Below, piece by piece: positions 27,827-40,900 of a DNA stretch of 64,000 nt (within the stretch, counting starts at the first letter, position 1; each line of letters opens with the position of its first letter). Source of the DNA: Flammeovirgaceae bacterium (GTDB taxonomy: Bacteria; Bacteroidota; Bacteroidia; Cytophagales; Cyclobacteriaceae). The stretch is taken from assembly GCA_027487845.1 (NCBI GenBank), contig JAIYCV010000029.1, positions 1 through 64,000 on the forward strand. Reading direction: 5' to 3'. The notes under the pieces are model-generated. The model saw only the letters and a list, made by a program, of their open reading frames with translations. It was not told where the DNA came from and did no database searches. The position numbers and the translations under genes are program-made.

Positions 27827-28608
27827 GTTTGGCACTGAAAGTAGTGATTGTGGAAGACGAGGCACTGGCTGCCGAGAAGCTAAAGCGCTACCTGTTGAAA
27901 TACAGCCAGGAAATAAAAGTTAGCGAGCGCATTGATTCCGTGGCCGGGTCAGTAGAATGGTTGGAAGAACATCAATCAGACATTGACCTGATTTTTATGG
28001 ACGTGCAATTGGTGGACGGAATGAGCTTTGAGATTTTCAAGAAAGTGAAAATAGTAAAGCCCGTTATTTTCATCACCGCGTACAGTGAGTATGCGTTGGA
28101 GGCCTTCAAAGTAAATGGCATCGATTACTTGCTCAAGCCGATTACGTTCGCTGATCTAACAACCAGCCTGCAGAAGTTGGAACAACTGAGCGAGCATCTG
28201 AGATGGGATGAAAATAAATCATCGCAGGCATTGCAAGCCCTTGCGGGAAACGACCGATCCATTAAAAATAGATTTATGGTCAAACTGGGAGACCACATCA
28301 GATCAGTAACGGCAGACCAAATCAGCCTTTTTTATGCCGATGGGCGAGATGTTTATTTGATTACCAACCAGTTGAGAAAATTCATCATCGATTATACACT
28401 GGAGAACTTAGAAGAAGTGCTGGATCCAAGGCTATTTTACCGAATCAACCGCGCTTACATTATCAATATCAACGCCATTCAAGATGTAGTGGTCTATTCC
28501 AATAGTCGCCTAAAAATCACCCCATTGGTTAAATGGGAGAATGAAATCATCGTAAGCCGCGAAAAAGTCAGCGATTTTAAAAGCTGGTTTGATGGAGTTC
28601 ATCAATAG
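27823..28608 (+). CDS. LytTR-family response regulator
   Basis: A 261-aa transcription factor. The receiver domain (1-125) has the acidic pocket VEDE, the phosphoacceptor D60 in LIFMDVQLVDG and the lysine region YLLKPITFADL. The LytTR DNA-binding domain (about 155-255) has the typical FYADGRDVYLIT and FYRINRAYIININAI. It begins in a 4-bp overlap with the pseudokinase gene, so all three proteins are made from one mRNA. LytTR proteins bind direct repeats, and a set of four 11-bp repeats lies 56 bp after this gene. Confidence 0.95.
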   Translation: MSLALKVVIVEDEALAAEKLKRYLLKYSQEIKVSERIDSVAGSVEWLEEHQSDIDLIFMDVQLVDGMSFEIFKKVKIVKPVIFITAYSEYALEAFKVNGIDYLLKPITFADLTTSLQKLEQLSEHLRWDENKSSQALQALAGNDRSIKNRFMVKLGDHIRSVTADQISLFYADGRDVYLITNQLRKFIIDYTLENLEEVLDPRLFYRINRAYIININAIQDVVVYSNSRLKITPLVKWENEIIVSREKVSDFKSWFDGVHQ

Positions 28609-28936
28609 GGAGGAATAGGCGGTTATAGTCGTAATGGAACGCTCATCTGTCTGAGATTTACTATCCTTCGGGATACCTTCAGGTAACCTTCGGGTAACCT
28701 TCGATCATTTTTTCAATTTCCCGTGCATAAGAATTTCACCCTGTTCCATTTCATTGCCCTTTAACCCCATAAACCTTCATTTTGGCGTTTCGCCTACCAG
28801 TTTAATAGACCGATTATATAATTTCAAACGTGAATAGAGTGGGGTCCATCTATTTTGCTCCAATCATATTTTTTCGGTATGAGGAAAGTAAGATATATGT
28901 AAGTAAAGTGGTTACTTTTTATTAATTTTTCGATCT
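28609..28936. other. 328-bp leader region of the giant adhesin gene
   Basis: There is no gene. It contains four 11-bp direct repeats (28664-28707) and a long A/T-rich stretch running up to the ATG of the giant gene. No exact TTTG-N19-TAnnTTTG promoter was found, although TTTG boxes and A/T-rich -7-like sequences are present. Confidence 0.6.
28664..28707. repeat. Four tandem 11-bp repeats between the LytTR regulator and the giant gene
   Basis: The CCTTC core recurs at 28665, 28676, 28687 and 28698, always 11 bp apart. The middle units are ACCTTCAGGTA and ACCTTCGGGTA, and the outer ones are partial (TCCTTCGGGAT and ACCTTCGATCA). One unit per helical turn is the geometry of a stacked protein-binding site. 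Confidence 0.7.
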
Positions 28937-31900
28937 ATGGTTATGCGCGAGAAAAGAAAAAGCAATGTAAAGACGAACAACAAACTCCGACTTTTTTTAC
29001 TAACGAGTATTTTGTTTGGCACGCTATCCGTTTTTGCCCAAGAGTCGAATTGTGGAGACGGAATCGACAACGATGGTGACGGCTTAATCGACTGTTTTGA
29101 TGGCGATTGCGCAAACAACGCCACGTGCGTAAACTACTTTATTGGTACAGATAAAACGTGCCAAATCCCTCCTCCAAAAACAAGCTTGTTCGGAATGAAG
29201 CTGGCAGCATCATCTGCAAATCTTACCGCCATGACATTGGGCGTGGTGGTAGTAGGGGATTTAGACCGAGATGGCGTTCCCGATGTGGTGACCACACATC
29301 AGGGCTCAAAAAGAGTCTACATTTTAAAAGGGACTGATCTTACCGTGCAAAGGTCGTTTACCACCATTGGTAGTCCAGAATTTTTCGATCATTCAATTGG
29401 AAACATTAATAATGATAATTGTGCCGAAATTTTTATTGCCGAATTGGAAGGCACCGATTATTACGTTACCTCTTACGATTGTCAAGGCAATCAACTGTGG
29501 CGTGTCAAAGCCTATGACAAGCCGTATGATATTGGCTTGGCTGATTTCGATTCGGACGGGAGAGTGGAGTTGTATTATCGAAACGAGATTTTAGATGCTC
29601 GAACAGGCACGATCATCGTTCCAGGTTCTGGCGATTGGAATTTGGTGGATGCAGGGCCCGTGGCAGTAGACGTGTTGCCCGGCAATGGCCTCGAATTAGT
29701 GTTGGGGGGAGAAATTTTTACCGTTGGCCTGGGGGCAAGAACTGCGGGCGCGGGCTCACTCACCGTGGCAAAACGTTTTAATGATTTGCCCACCCTCGGA
29801 CCGATCACGTATTTCCCCAAATTCAATGGCAGTTATGTTACCAGCCAGACAAGCATAGCCGATTTTAACTTAGATGGAAAGCTCGACATCGTAATGAACG
29901 GAGCAACCAGCTCTTCCAGCACAGCTACCACCACGGTTTTCTTCTGGGACGTAACCAACAATAATTTTAAAACCTATCAACCCAAGCAGCTAAACGGTTC
30001 CAGTTGGTATAATGGCACAGGGCGAGTAAACCTGGCCGACATTGATGGAGACGGAAAGCTGAATGCCACGTTTGTTTCGGGTTCCCGGCTGTTTGCACTC
30101 AACGATGATTTTAGTTTGAAGTGGGCAGTTACGATTTCTGAATTAACCTCTGGATTTACCAGCACTACGGTTTTTGACTTTAATAATGACGGAGCCAACG
30201 AAATTGTCTACCGCGATGAAGCCAATCTTTACATCATCGATGGAAAAACCGGAAATGCCTTTGCTACAGCCGTTTGTAAGTCTAGAACAGCCAATGAATA
30301 CCCCATTGTGGTAGATGCCGATGCGGACGGAGCTACCGAAATTTGTGTGACGTGTGCCAGCAATGACGGCACCGACATTAACGTGTTGGCAGATAACGTT
30401 TTCGGGCAAGTGCGCATGTTTAAGTCGAATTTAGATCCGTGGGTGCCAGCACGAAAAGTATGGAACCAGCACGCCTATTTTAATGTGAACGTAAACGATG
30501 ATTTAACCATCCCTCGCTCGCAGCAGCAACATCAGTTGATTTCGGCCAGCGGAGTTGCTCCCTGCAGGCCAGGCCAACCTTTGAACACCTTTTTGAATCA
30601 ATCACCGATATTAGATTCCAAAGCATGCCCTACCTATCCGTCACCTGACGTAGCATTTAAAGGGCCACTTACGTTTACAACGCCTACGTGCCCCACTGCC
30701 AATTTCACGGTTTCATTTACCGTTGAAAATGTGGGCGATTTGATTCTGACGGGAAACATGCCCATTACATTTTACAATGGCGATCCCTCGAAGCCGGGGG
30801 CGCAAAAGTTAAATACCCAAACCATTGTCCTCAACCAATTCAAACCCGATTCGCTGCGCAAAGTGGTGAACATGACCGTGGTCGGAACGGGCGGCTCATT
30901 TACCCTATTCGCTTCGTTGAATGATGCGGGCACAACCACTCCCAGCCCTATTGCCCAACCTAATACGTCAATTATCGAGTGTATTTATACCAACAATTTT
31001 GTGTCGGTGCCAATTGTACCTACCAATTTTAAAATTATTACGGAAGACAGCGATCAGATAAAATGTGGTTCGCTTCCCGCCAACCCCAATGGAACAGTGC
31101 AGGCCTACAAGCTGGAAGGAACGAAGGTAACCGCGGGGTATACCTTTTATTGGTTCAATGGCGCTACAACCGGTAGTATCTCGGCTGCGGCTTTCACAGG
31201 TGCACAGTGGAACGGCTTAGCGGCTGGTACTTATTCCGTATTTTCAGTAAATAATGCTACTGGCTGTAGATCAGACTCCGAGATAGCGATCGTTGGCACA
31301 GCTACTAAGGCGTTTGGAGCAACCATCGCAGTGAACAACCCATTTACCAATTGCGGCACTCCCGATGGAAGACTTACTGCTACCCCCACAGGAGGCGCGC
31401 CCATAACAGACTACAATTATGAATGGTATACGGGTGCGGTAGTTGGCACCAGCCCTGTGTTATCTCGAAGCAATGTGTTATCCGGTGCTCGTGGCGGCAC
31501 GTACTCTGTACTTGTTACCGATAAGGCATCCAATTGTAATACCATTTTAACAGCCACCGTGCCTGACGTTACCGTAGTGCCAACTGTGCAAGTGCTGGCA
31601 GCTAACGTGAAGCCTGCACTTTGTAATCCTGCTAATTCAGGGAGTGCTTCCGCGGACGTGGGCGGGTTGACGGCTGGCTTTACCTTCCGTTGGTACAATG
31701 GCGGTGCCGTAAAGCCCACACCGGATTTTGTAGGCCCAACCTATAATAACTTGTTGCCCGGATCGTACACCGTGGTAGCCTCCAATACCGCTACCGCTTG
31801 TGCTTCTAACTCATTTACCGTGGTAGTCACGTCTACCAGCGGTATCACCGTCAGTTCCGCTGTCACTACGCGCCAATTTTCATGCAATGCGACCACCCCG

Positions 31901-34900
31901 AACGGAGTGCTGACAGCCTCGGCCGTCAACGTGAGCGGTGTGCCACCCGTGGGAGGCTTTACTTACACATGGTATACCGGTGCTAATTCTGTTGCAACAG
32001 CCGTCACCGGACAAACCGCTGCGCCTGGCACAGCGGCTCAAGCCGTTCTTTCGAACATCGCTGCGGGCAGCTATACCGTGTTGGCTACCAATGTGGAAAC
32101 TGGCTGCTCCAACATCAGCACCATCAACATGACTGATAACAGGACTACTCCCTCCATTACCTCCACAAATGTGTCGCAAAGCACCTGCAATCCCGCCAAC
32201 GGAAGCATACGTGCAACGGCCACGGGGCTGCCAGGCGCCACCTTTAACTATTACTGGTACAACGGAAATATAGGAAGCCCTACCCTTACCCAAGTAGCCA
32301 GCAATTTCTTTGAACAGCCTGCAGCGGGGGCGGCATCCAATTATACTGCGCTGGTTGCTAACCAATATACGCTGGTAGCCGAAGACAGAGCCACCAAGTG
32401 TGCTTCCAACCGAGCCATTATCACCGTGGGTGATGCCACCAACACCCCCACTACTGCGCGTATAAACATTACCAAGGTAGACCTTACCAGTTGCGATGTC
32501 ACCAAATCAAATGCGAGGGCCACCGCCTCGGTTACCATCGGGGGCACGTACTCGTACCGCTGGTTTATGGGCAGCGATACTACCAGTGCCGCTCTGCCTC
32601 GGCCATTGGCTACCACAGCGGCAATCACCAACCTGGCCGCAGGAAGTTATACGGTAAAAGTAACCAATAGAACCTCTACTTGCTTCGGAACCAAAGTAGT
32701 GAGCATCAGCAACAATGCATCCAAACCTTCGCTGGCATTGGCGAAGAGCGATAACTCAAGTTGTGACCCTTCAGTTTATTTGGGAACATTAAAAGCCACA
32801 TTTGCTTCTAATCCCAATGATCCCACTGGTAATCTAAATACCTATGTGTACACTTGGAGACAGACAATTGGAGGCGTAGGCCCCACCACGCGCACAGAGA
32901 CAACGAACCAAATTACTGGCTTAAATGGTGGCACGTATTCCGTTTTTGTAGAAGATAAAACACTCAATTGTATTTCCGATCCGGTAAGCCAGGCCATTAA
33001 CAACAGCCCGGTGCCGCCCACCATTAGTGTGGCGCAAACAGGTTCTACCAATTGCCCTGGCGGTGACGCCAATGGAAGAGTAACACTCACCGTATTTTCC
33101 CCCAACTCTGAAGCACCTGACCAAATAGGATATCAATGGTATGTTGGTAAAACAGCCACGGGAACTCCCATATCAGGAGAGACGTCCAGAATACTTGAAA
33201 GGCAACAAGGAGGTCCGAATAACTACTTTACAGTGCTTGTTACCTCGGAAATTTCCAGTTGTGATAATACCGCCACTGTGCTACTGCAAGATAATAGTGC
33301 CGCACCCGTGCTTACGCTAAACACCGCTACTAATACTATCTGCACACCCTTGGTGAGCCCTCTTAATTACAATGGTTCGGTTTCAAAAAACAGACTTACA
33401 GACAACAATAGAGCAAGTGGCGATACCTACACCTATAATTGGTACAATGGAACGGGAACCGCTACCCCTTACGTGCCTACCCCTACCACCACGGGCCAAA
33501 CATTTAGTGGAAGCACCGCATTGAATAATCTCAACGGAGGGCAGCAGTATACGGTGACTGTCCTTAACGATCGACTGAACTGCCTTTCGAACCCAGTTAC
33601 GGTGACCGTTAACAATAATTTGATTTTGCCTGATTTGTCAGTCACCTCTACACCCAACACGGTATGCCTCGGAACGGCCGCCAATGGAGCAGTGCAGGCA
33701 ATTGTAACTCCTGTTAATGGATCGGATGGCTATAAATTCTCATGGAACAGCGGAGCCATTACAGAAGATCCAGGTTCATCCGGAAATAACAACAGTGCTA
33801 TTATAGGGCAACCTGCGGGAAGTTATAATGTGGTGGCCACAAGAAATTCTACAGGTTGCGTGAAATCATCGACTATTTCAGTGGCCGATAATAGTGCGCT
33901 GCCCGTGTTAACGTTGGCCACTACCGCTAATACTGGCTGTGCCGTATCCACCTACAATGGCACGGTGACAGGAACGAACACCGATGTAAACAGAAGAAAT
34001 GGACAAAGTTTTACTTACACGTTAACAAGTACAAGTCCGGTAAGAACCGCACCTTATGATGTAACAGCAAGTGCACCCAACCCGCCAACGACTTTTGGAA
34101 GTTTAAATGCCGGATCGTATACCGTAACTGTGCGAAATAATACCCTCGGCTGTACCTCTAATCCTGTAACTGCCACCGTGGCGGATGCAACTGTGTTACC
34201 TACAATTACACTGAGTTCGGTAGCTTCTACTAACTGCGACCCACTTTTGAAAAATGGTTCGGTAACCGTTACCTCACCTACCACAGGTTCAACCTATGCG
34301 TGGTTTGATGGATTAACCACCGCCTCGCCTGTATTGCCTTCCACCTCCACAACTGCGAGTGCTCTGCAAGGAGGCTCGGGAAGAAATTACACGGTAGAAG
34401 TAACTACCACCGCTACGCTATGCAAAAAAACCTCTACACTTTTATTAGCTGATAATAGCTCGAAGCCGATTGTAACCTTGGCCACCACCACAAATACAGT
34501 TTGTGGTGCACCAGCCGCTTTCAATGGCACGGTCAGGGCAACAGTTACAACTGATACGAATCAAAAGAATGGTCATGTCTATAGTTTTGCTTGGTTTGAT
34601 GGAGCTACCACGGCTTCTCCCGCTATTCCTCCACCTTCTACCTCTACTTTCCCTACCGTCACCTCCACATTAGGTGGCCGCAAGGCTGGTTCCTATACAG
34701 TTAGGGTTACCAACACGAGTTTAGGTTGTGTTGCAAACGCTGTTACTGCCGCTGTCGCGGATAATATAACGTTGCCAGTGCTGACTACCACCGTATTTAA
34801 TGAGCAAAAGGCGTGTGCGGGTGGTAACCCTTCAGGGCAACTACTCGTAGCAACTACAGGGACAGGGCAATGGGAGTATAATTGGTATCGAGGAATTGGA

Positions 34901-37900
34901 ACTTCTGGTGCTGTTGTGTCTACTTCAGGAGGGCCAGTAGCCACGAACCAAAACTTAACAACTCTAACCCCAACTGGGCTTACAAGTGATAACTATACTG
35001 CACAAGTAAAAGACAACAGCACAGGTTGTACATCTACAAAGACCATTTTCTTGCCAGATAAAATAGCCTTTCCTGTAATAAGTGCTTCCAATGTTCAACC
35101 GGCTACGAAATGCGTAATTGCCAACGGCAAAATGCAAGTGGACATTGATTTAACCACTATTACCAGTAAGACTTTAACCAAGGCTACAGATTATACCGTA
35201 TTTTACTTGCGCGAAGTAGAATCTCCACGCGGGGTATATGCAAAAACAACCGATAAAGCGGGGGTTACAACTACGCCAACCGCGAAGATTATTGTAAAAG
35301 ACCCTGCAGCACCAGCTGTTACTCAACAAAACCCTCCTTTTGATTACATCAGTTTTTTACAAGATCCTACATTGCCGTTCAATGCAACAACTAATCCTAT
35401 TGAACCCCTTATTACTAAACAATTACTCCCTGGAAACTATACAGTAGTCGTAAGAGATGGTGTAACAAATTGCGACTCTTCTCCCATTACTGTTACTATT
35501 TTAGATAAAACAAATAAGTTAATAACTGTTAATGCGGCCACAGAGGCAACCTTTTGTAATGACAATAGTGGCCGAATAAACGTTGATAAAATTGAGCCGA
35601 TCAATAATCCAAATAATGGTGGCTTACCTTTTGTATATGATTATTTTTGGTTCACTGGCGGAACACAAAATACTGATTTTAACTTCTTTAATAATACAGT
35701 ACTTCCGCAGTTTTTATCGACCACTCCTTCGGGCCCTCAAAATTATGATGTTGCGGCTTCCGGTGGAACTCCAGCGGTGCCAATCGCTCCAATATCTTCG
35801 GTTAATGGACAGTACCGAGGACAGTTTGGTCAATCTGTTAGTGGAGCTGATTTTAGTTTAACTAACGTGCCAGCTGGTATTTATACTCTTGTTATTAGAG
35901 ATGACTCCGGCTGCGGCTCCGTTGCTTTTTATAATGTTCCATATGTCAATGCGCCTACTGCTGCTTTAACTGCAATCAATTCAACTAAATGCGAACTGGA
36001 TTATCTTAATCCAACAAAATCGAACGCACGAATTGACGTTAGCTTGACTTCAAATAATATTGTTGCTGGAAAAACTGATTATTTCTTTAAGTTGTACAAA
36101 GGCTTGCAAACCGATGTAAGTGGTAATCCTTTGCCAGCAAATCAAGTAGGTGGCAATTTTGGAAATTTCACTAGTAATTTGGGAGTTCCTGATTTTCGAT
36201 CACTTACAAGTGGAACTTTTGGCCCGTTGCTGGGTGACTATATTGTTGAAATTACCGACTTAAGTGTCTCGCCTGCATGTAAACTGACGAATGCTGTTAC
36301 ACTCAAGTCAATTGTAAGCAAGCCATTAATTACTATAGATAATTTAGTCCCCAATACAGCTTGCACACCTGGTGCTGGTGACGGAGAGGTTAACTTTACT
36401 GTAACCCAAGATCCGGCTCAATTATCTCAGCCAGTAACTCCACCAGCCGTTCAACTCTTGCCATTTCCTCTTCCTGGAACATTGGATTATCAAATCACAA
36501 ATGTATCGCCTGCGCCAGTTCAAGCTTATACGAATTCAATAGGCAGCAGTTCAACTCAGAGTAAGAATTTAAAGGGGTTTTACTCAAATACAGCGTATAC
36601 AATTTCCATAATAGAAAATACGAGCGAATGCACTGCTGATCAAATTGTTGTCATACCTAACCAACCCGATATTCCAGGCAAAATTGGCTTGGATATTAGA
36701 CCAGAAGAATTTTGCGGTGTTACACCTGCTTTTTCTAACGGCCGCGTACTGGTAACAAACGTAACCCGTGCCGACAACACTACTCCTGATAACATTACCG
36801 ACTACACTTTTGCCTATTATCCCGTAACAGATCCTAGCTTGGCTTCTACGGCCCTCTACAGCGCAGTCGCAAATGGCACTGGTATGGGTGGGGAGTTGTT
36901 TGAAGGTGACCTTGCCAAAGTTGGGCTACCAGGGTCGGGTTGGATTTATGGCGCTAGTGGTTTTGGCAATACTCAAACCTACTATGTGAAAGCAACTCGT
37001 ACTTCTGGTGCAACTGGCATTGGTTGCGTGGCACCTATAGAAACAGCTGTCATTAAAGATGAGCATGTGGAGCCAGTACCCGTGATTACAACTTTGCCTA
37101 ATACCTCTTGCGATCCGACCGCTCCAGAGGGAAGCATCACCATTGAATCAACTACTACGCCAGGTTTTCTGTCTACTTATTCGTATGATTTTGTTGGCAC
37201 GTATGCGCCACCATTATTTACGGGTGAAATTGGAACGGTAGCTCGCACTAAATCACTTTTAGCTGCTGGAGATTACAACGTTGTCATCACCAATGAACTT
37301 ACTGCGTGTAAAGCATTCCCTGTGGTAACAGTAGCAGATAGCAAGTTCCCTATTGCGATTACAGCAACGGCTGATGTTAATCAAGTTATTTGCAATCCCG
37401 ATGGCTCGATCAGGGTAACACAAGTAGACCTAGATAGGAGCGCGAAAACTTCCGACCCTAGCTTAGTTCCTCCCGTTGTGAAAACATTTACTTTATCGAC
37501 AGACCTCACCAGTAATTTTGATTTCAATTGGTTTAGTTCAGCGCCTCCTGTTTTAACCACAGCTAATTTTGGCACAGTAGGTTCACCTTTAGTCGATTCT
37601 GGGCCTGCCACGATTACTAATGAATTCTTATCAACAGCAAATTACCCTGTGGTGGCAGGTACTTACTATGTTGCTGCGAAGAAAAAAACAACAGAAGGAC
37701 GAGGTTGCGTATCTCCGCCTTTCCTTGTTACATTAAAAGATGTGCATCAAGATCCATCCGTCACCATTACTACTTTGCCGAATACCTCATGCGATCCTAC
37801 GGTGGGCGAGGGTGAATTGAAGATAAGTGTAACAGACCCACTTCTGCTATCTAGCAGCTACGCCTATACTTGGTCTCCTGTAGTTTCTTCCAACGGGTCA

Positions 37901-40900
37901 GCAGTTTCTCCAGCAAATTCTGTCTCAAACAATGGAAACCAGTTAGCCGATGGCGATAATGACTATCTAGTAGGTTTATTGGAAGGAGCATATACTGTAA
38001 AAGTTACCAGCAATCAGACCAATTGCTTTTCTAATGCGACAGCCACATTAAATTTGAGTAAGTATCCAGTTTCAATTGTAAGCGCGAATTCAGTGAATCA
38101 GTTAATATGTAATCCAGATGGTTCCATTCAGCTGAAGGAGGTAAAACTGGATAGGAGGGCAAAGGCACTTGACTCGGTTAGGTACCTAACTTCAGCACAG
38201 ATAACCACTAATTTTGATTTCAACTGGTTTAATACAACTCCACCTACTGTAACAACTGCAAATTTTGGCACGGTTGGTTCGCCTTTAAAAGACGTTGGGC
38301 TTGCAACGATTGTGAGCGATGTCTTATCAAAATCCAATTTTGTTACGATGAATGCTGGAACTTATTATGCCGTGGGTAAGAAAAAAACCGCAGAAGGTTT
38401 GGGCTGTGTGTCACCACCAATTGAAGTCAAAATCCAAGACAAGAGTATTAAGCCCCAGCTCACTTTCGCAACGGTAAGCAATAGCGCATGCAGTCCAGTC
38501 TTTTTTGATGGGCAACTTACTTTTGCTGCTTCCGATTCAACAGCAACGACCTCAGCACCCAAACCCTATGAATACAGCTACACTTGGTTAAGCAATCCAA
38601 CGGATGGTATTTTAACACCACCGTCCAATAATTTCGGAGCGGTTACAGACATCAATGAGGCTAGCGCAACTAGAACCAATTATAAAGAAGGTCAATATAA
38701 AATACGTTTAAGGAATGAAACCACAGGTTGCGTATTGGATTCTGCCAGAACTACGATCTTTAAAAACACAGTTCCTGTTTTTGTGGAAGAAGTAAAAACA
38801 ATTGATCAATTATTTTGCTCAATAAAGAGCGGTAAATCGGAAGTTACAAAAGTTACTTTCAGAGACAGGGGGGGGGCAACCCTAACACCTACCACCGCGG
38901 AATTAACCAGTGACTTCTCCTACCAATGGACGGATGCAACAGGTACTAATTTAGTGAGTAATATCAAACTAGATTCTCTTTCAGCCAATGGCGCAGGAAC
39001 CTATTATGTTACTGCTAAACGCAATACGGGCCTATTGCCGGGCTCGGGCTGCGAGTCAGCACCATTTAGAGTAAATATTAAAGACAACCGTCAATACCCT
39101 ACGGTGTCGTTCAGCACTTCGCCTCAAACTATTTGTAATAATTTGTTTGAAACCTACGATGGCAAAATAACGGCCACGCCTTTTACCAGCAATATTAAGT
39201 TTCAGGTGAAAGATCCGGTATTGTCTACGGCTACAACCACCGTATTTAAAACAGACAGTGTAAAGTATTTTGCTGCGCAAGATCCTACCTATGATTTTGT
39301 CTGGACTACTCCGGCTACGCCAACGGTTACTATCGCCAATGCAACCAATAGAACCGCCTATACCACTGCCGCACCAGATGTAGTTTCGGAAGGAACTTAC
39401 ACGCTGGTAGTTACAAATAGAAAGAACTTTTGTTCTTCCTCACCGGCTTCAACCGTAATTGTTGACAAAGCTACTCCCGACATAGCCGTGTTGGACGTAG
39501 ACGTAAAACACCAATTTGATTGCACCCCTTTTGATGGAAGCCTTGCCATCAATGGTAGAGATGCGAAGTACGTAAGTCTTCCCGCTATGGCGAGTGAAAC
39601 GTACACCTTTGATTGGTACAATGGCAATTACACACCGGGCATTCCAGCGAGTGCTGTGCCTCCTGTACCTACAGGCTCGCCTTTCGCATCTCCCAATTCA
39701 ACGAGTGCATCGCCAAACGCAATCGTATCTTCATTAGGTGCTGCCAGCTACCATGTGGTGGCCACCAAAAAGGGCGGCAAGGGCTCAGGCTGTTTTTCTA
39801 TTCCCTATCCGGTAGTTTTGAGAGACTCGACTCAAAAGCCAGCCATAGATACCAAGAGCATTGCTAACTACGCATGTCTTGCCGCGCTCGGCAATGGCAG
39901 TATTTCTGCTACGGTAAATGATGGAACTACCACCGGAACAAATGTGATAGAGCCCAATTTCTCATTTGTTTGGGCGGCAGATGCATCAGGTACACCCATT
40001 AAAAATGGCGCTGGCGTAGCAAGAACGGACTTAAATAATTCAACAGTTACCAATTTGTTTACTGGAACTTATTTTGTGACGGCTACCGATCAGGCTTCGC
40101 CTTTCCGAGGATGTGTTAATACCGTAAGTGGCGTGATCGATTTCCAGAAAACGGAGTTTACGAGTAGTTTCACCTCCGTGGCACAAATGAAATGTCCTCC
40201 GTTGGAAGACGGAAGTTTAACCGTGGTGGAGATTACAGAAGAAGTGCCTGGCTTGGTGCCTTCTAAAACATACTCTATGGCTACTACTGCCGACCGCACC
40301 CGTTTTGACTTCGAGTGGTTTGATGATAAATCTACGCTGCTCACCGCCCGAGCAAATGGCGTCCATGTGCTGGGCAATCGGGTAGCGGGCAATTACTTCG
40401 TTAAGTTTACCAATCCGCTGGGTTGCACTTCGTCCAACCAAGGGGGCATCGTGCTCGACAACACCGCCAAGCCCGTCATCAGCCTCGACAACTTCACCAA
40501 ACCCACCGTTTGCTTGTTGCCTGCCCGGTCCGGTAGCTTCCAGGTATCGGCCGATGGAAACCTGAATTTTTCAGATTATACCTTCCAATGGTTGCGAGGT
40601 GCTTCGCTTACAGACCCCGAAGTGCTGGCGGATAGTCCCGATTTGAGTGGCATATTTTTTAACGACCCGCTTACCTACACGGTAAAAGTGACGAATAAAG
40701 CTACCCGCTGCTTCAGTAAAGAAACGTATAAACTAGCCATTGATACCATTGCGATAAGGGCACTTGCTTCAGCCGTTCCGTTATCCAATTGCTTATCGCC
40801 CAATGGCGTATTGTTTGGCGCTACTGCCGATGGAATTGGCAACTTGTATCGCTTTGATTGGTATAATGGCACCACGGCAACGGGTACACCTGTTTATGCC

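Noticed and set aside
28664..28707. 11-bp repeats as a CRISPR or iteron origin
   Set aside because: The units are too short for CRISPR, and no replication initiator or DnaA-box cluster is near.
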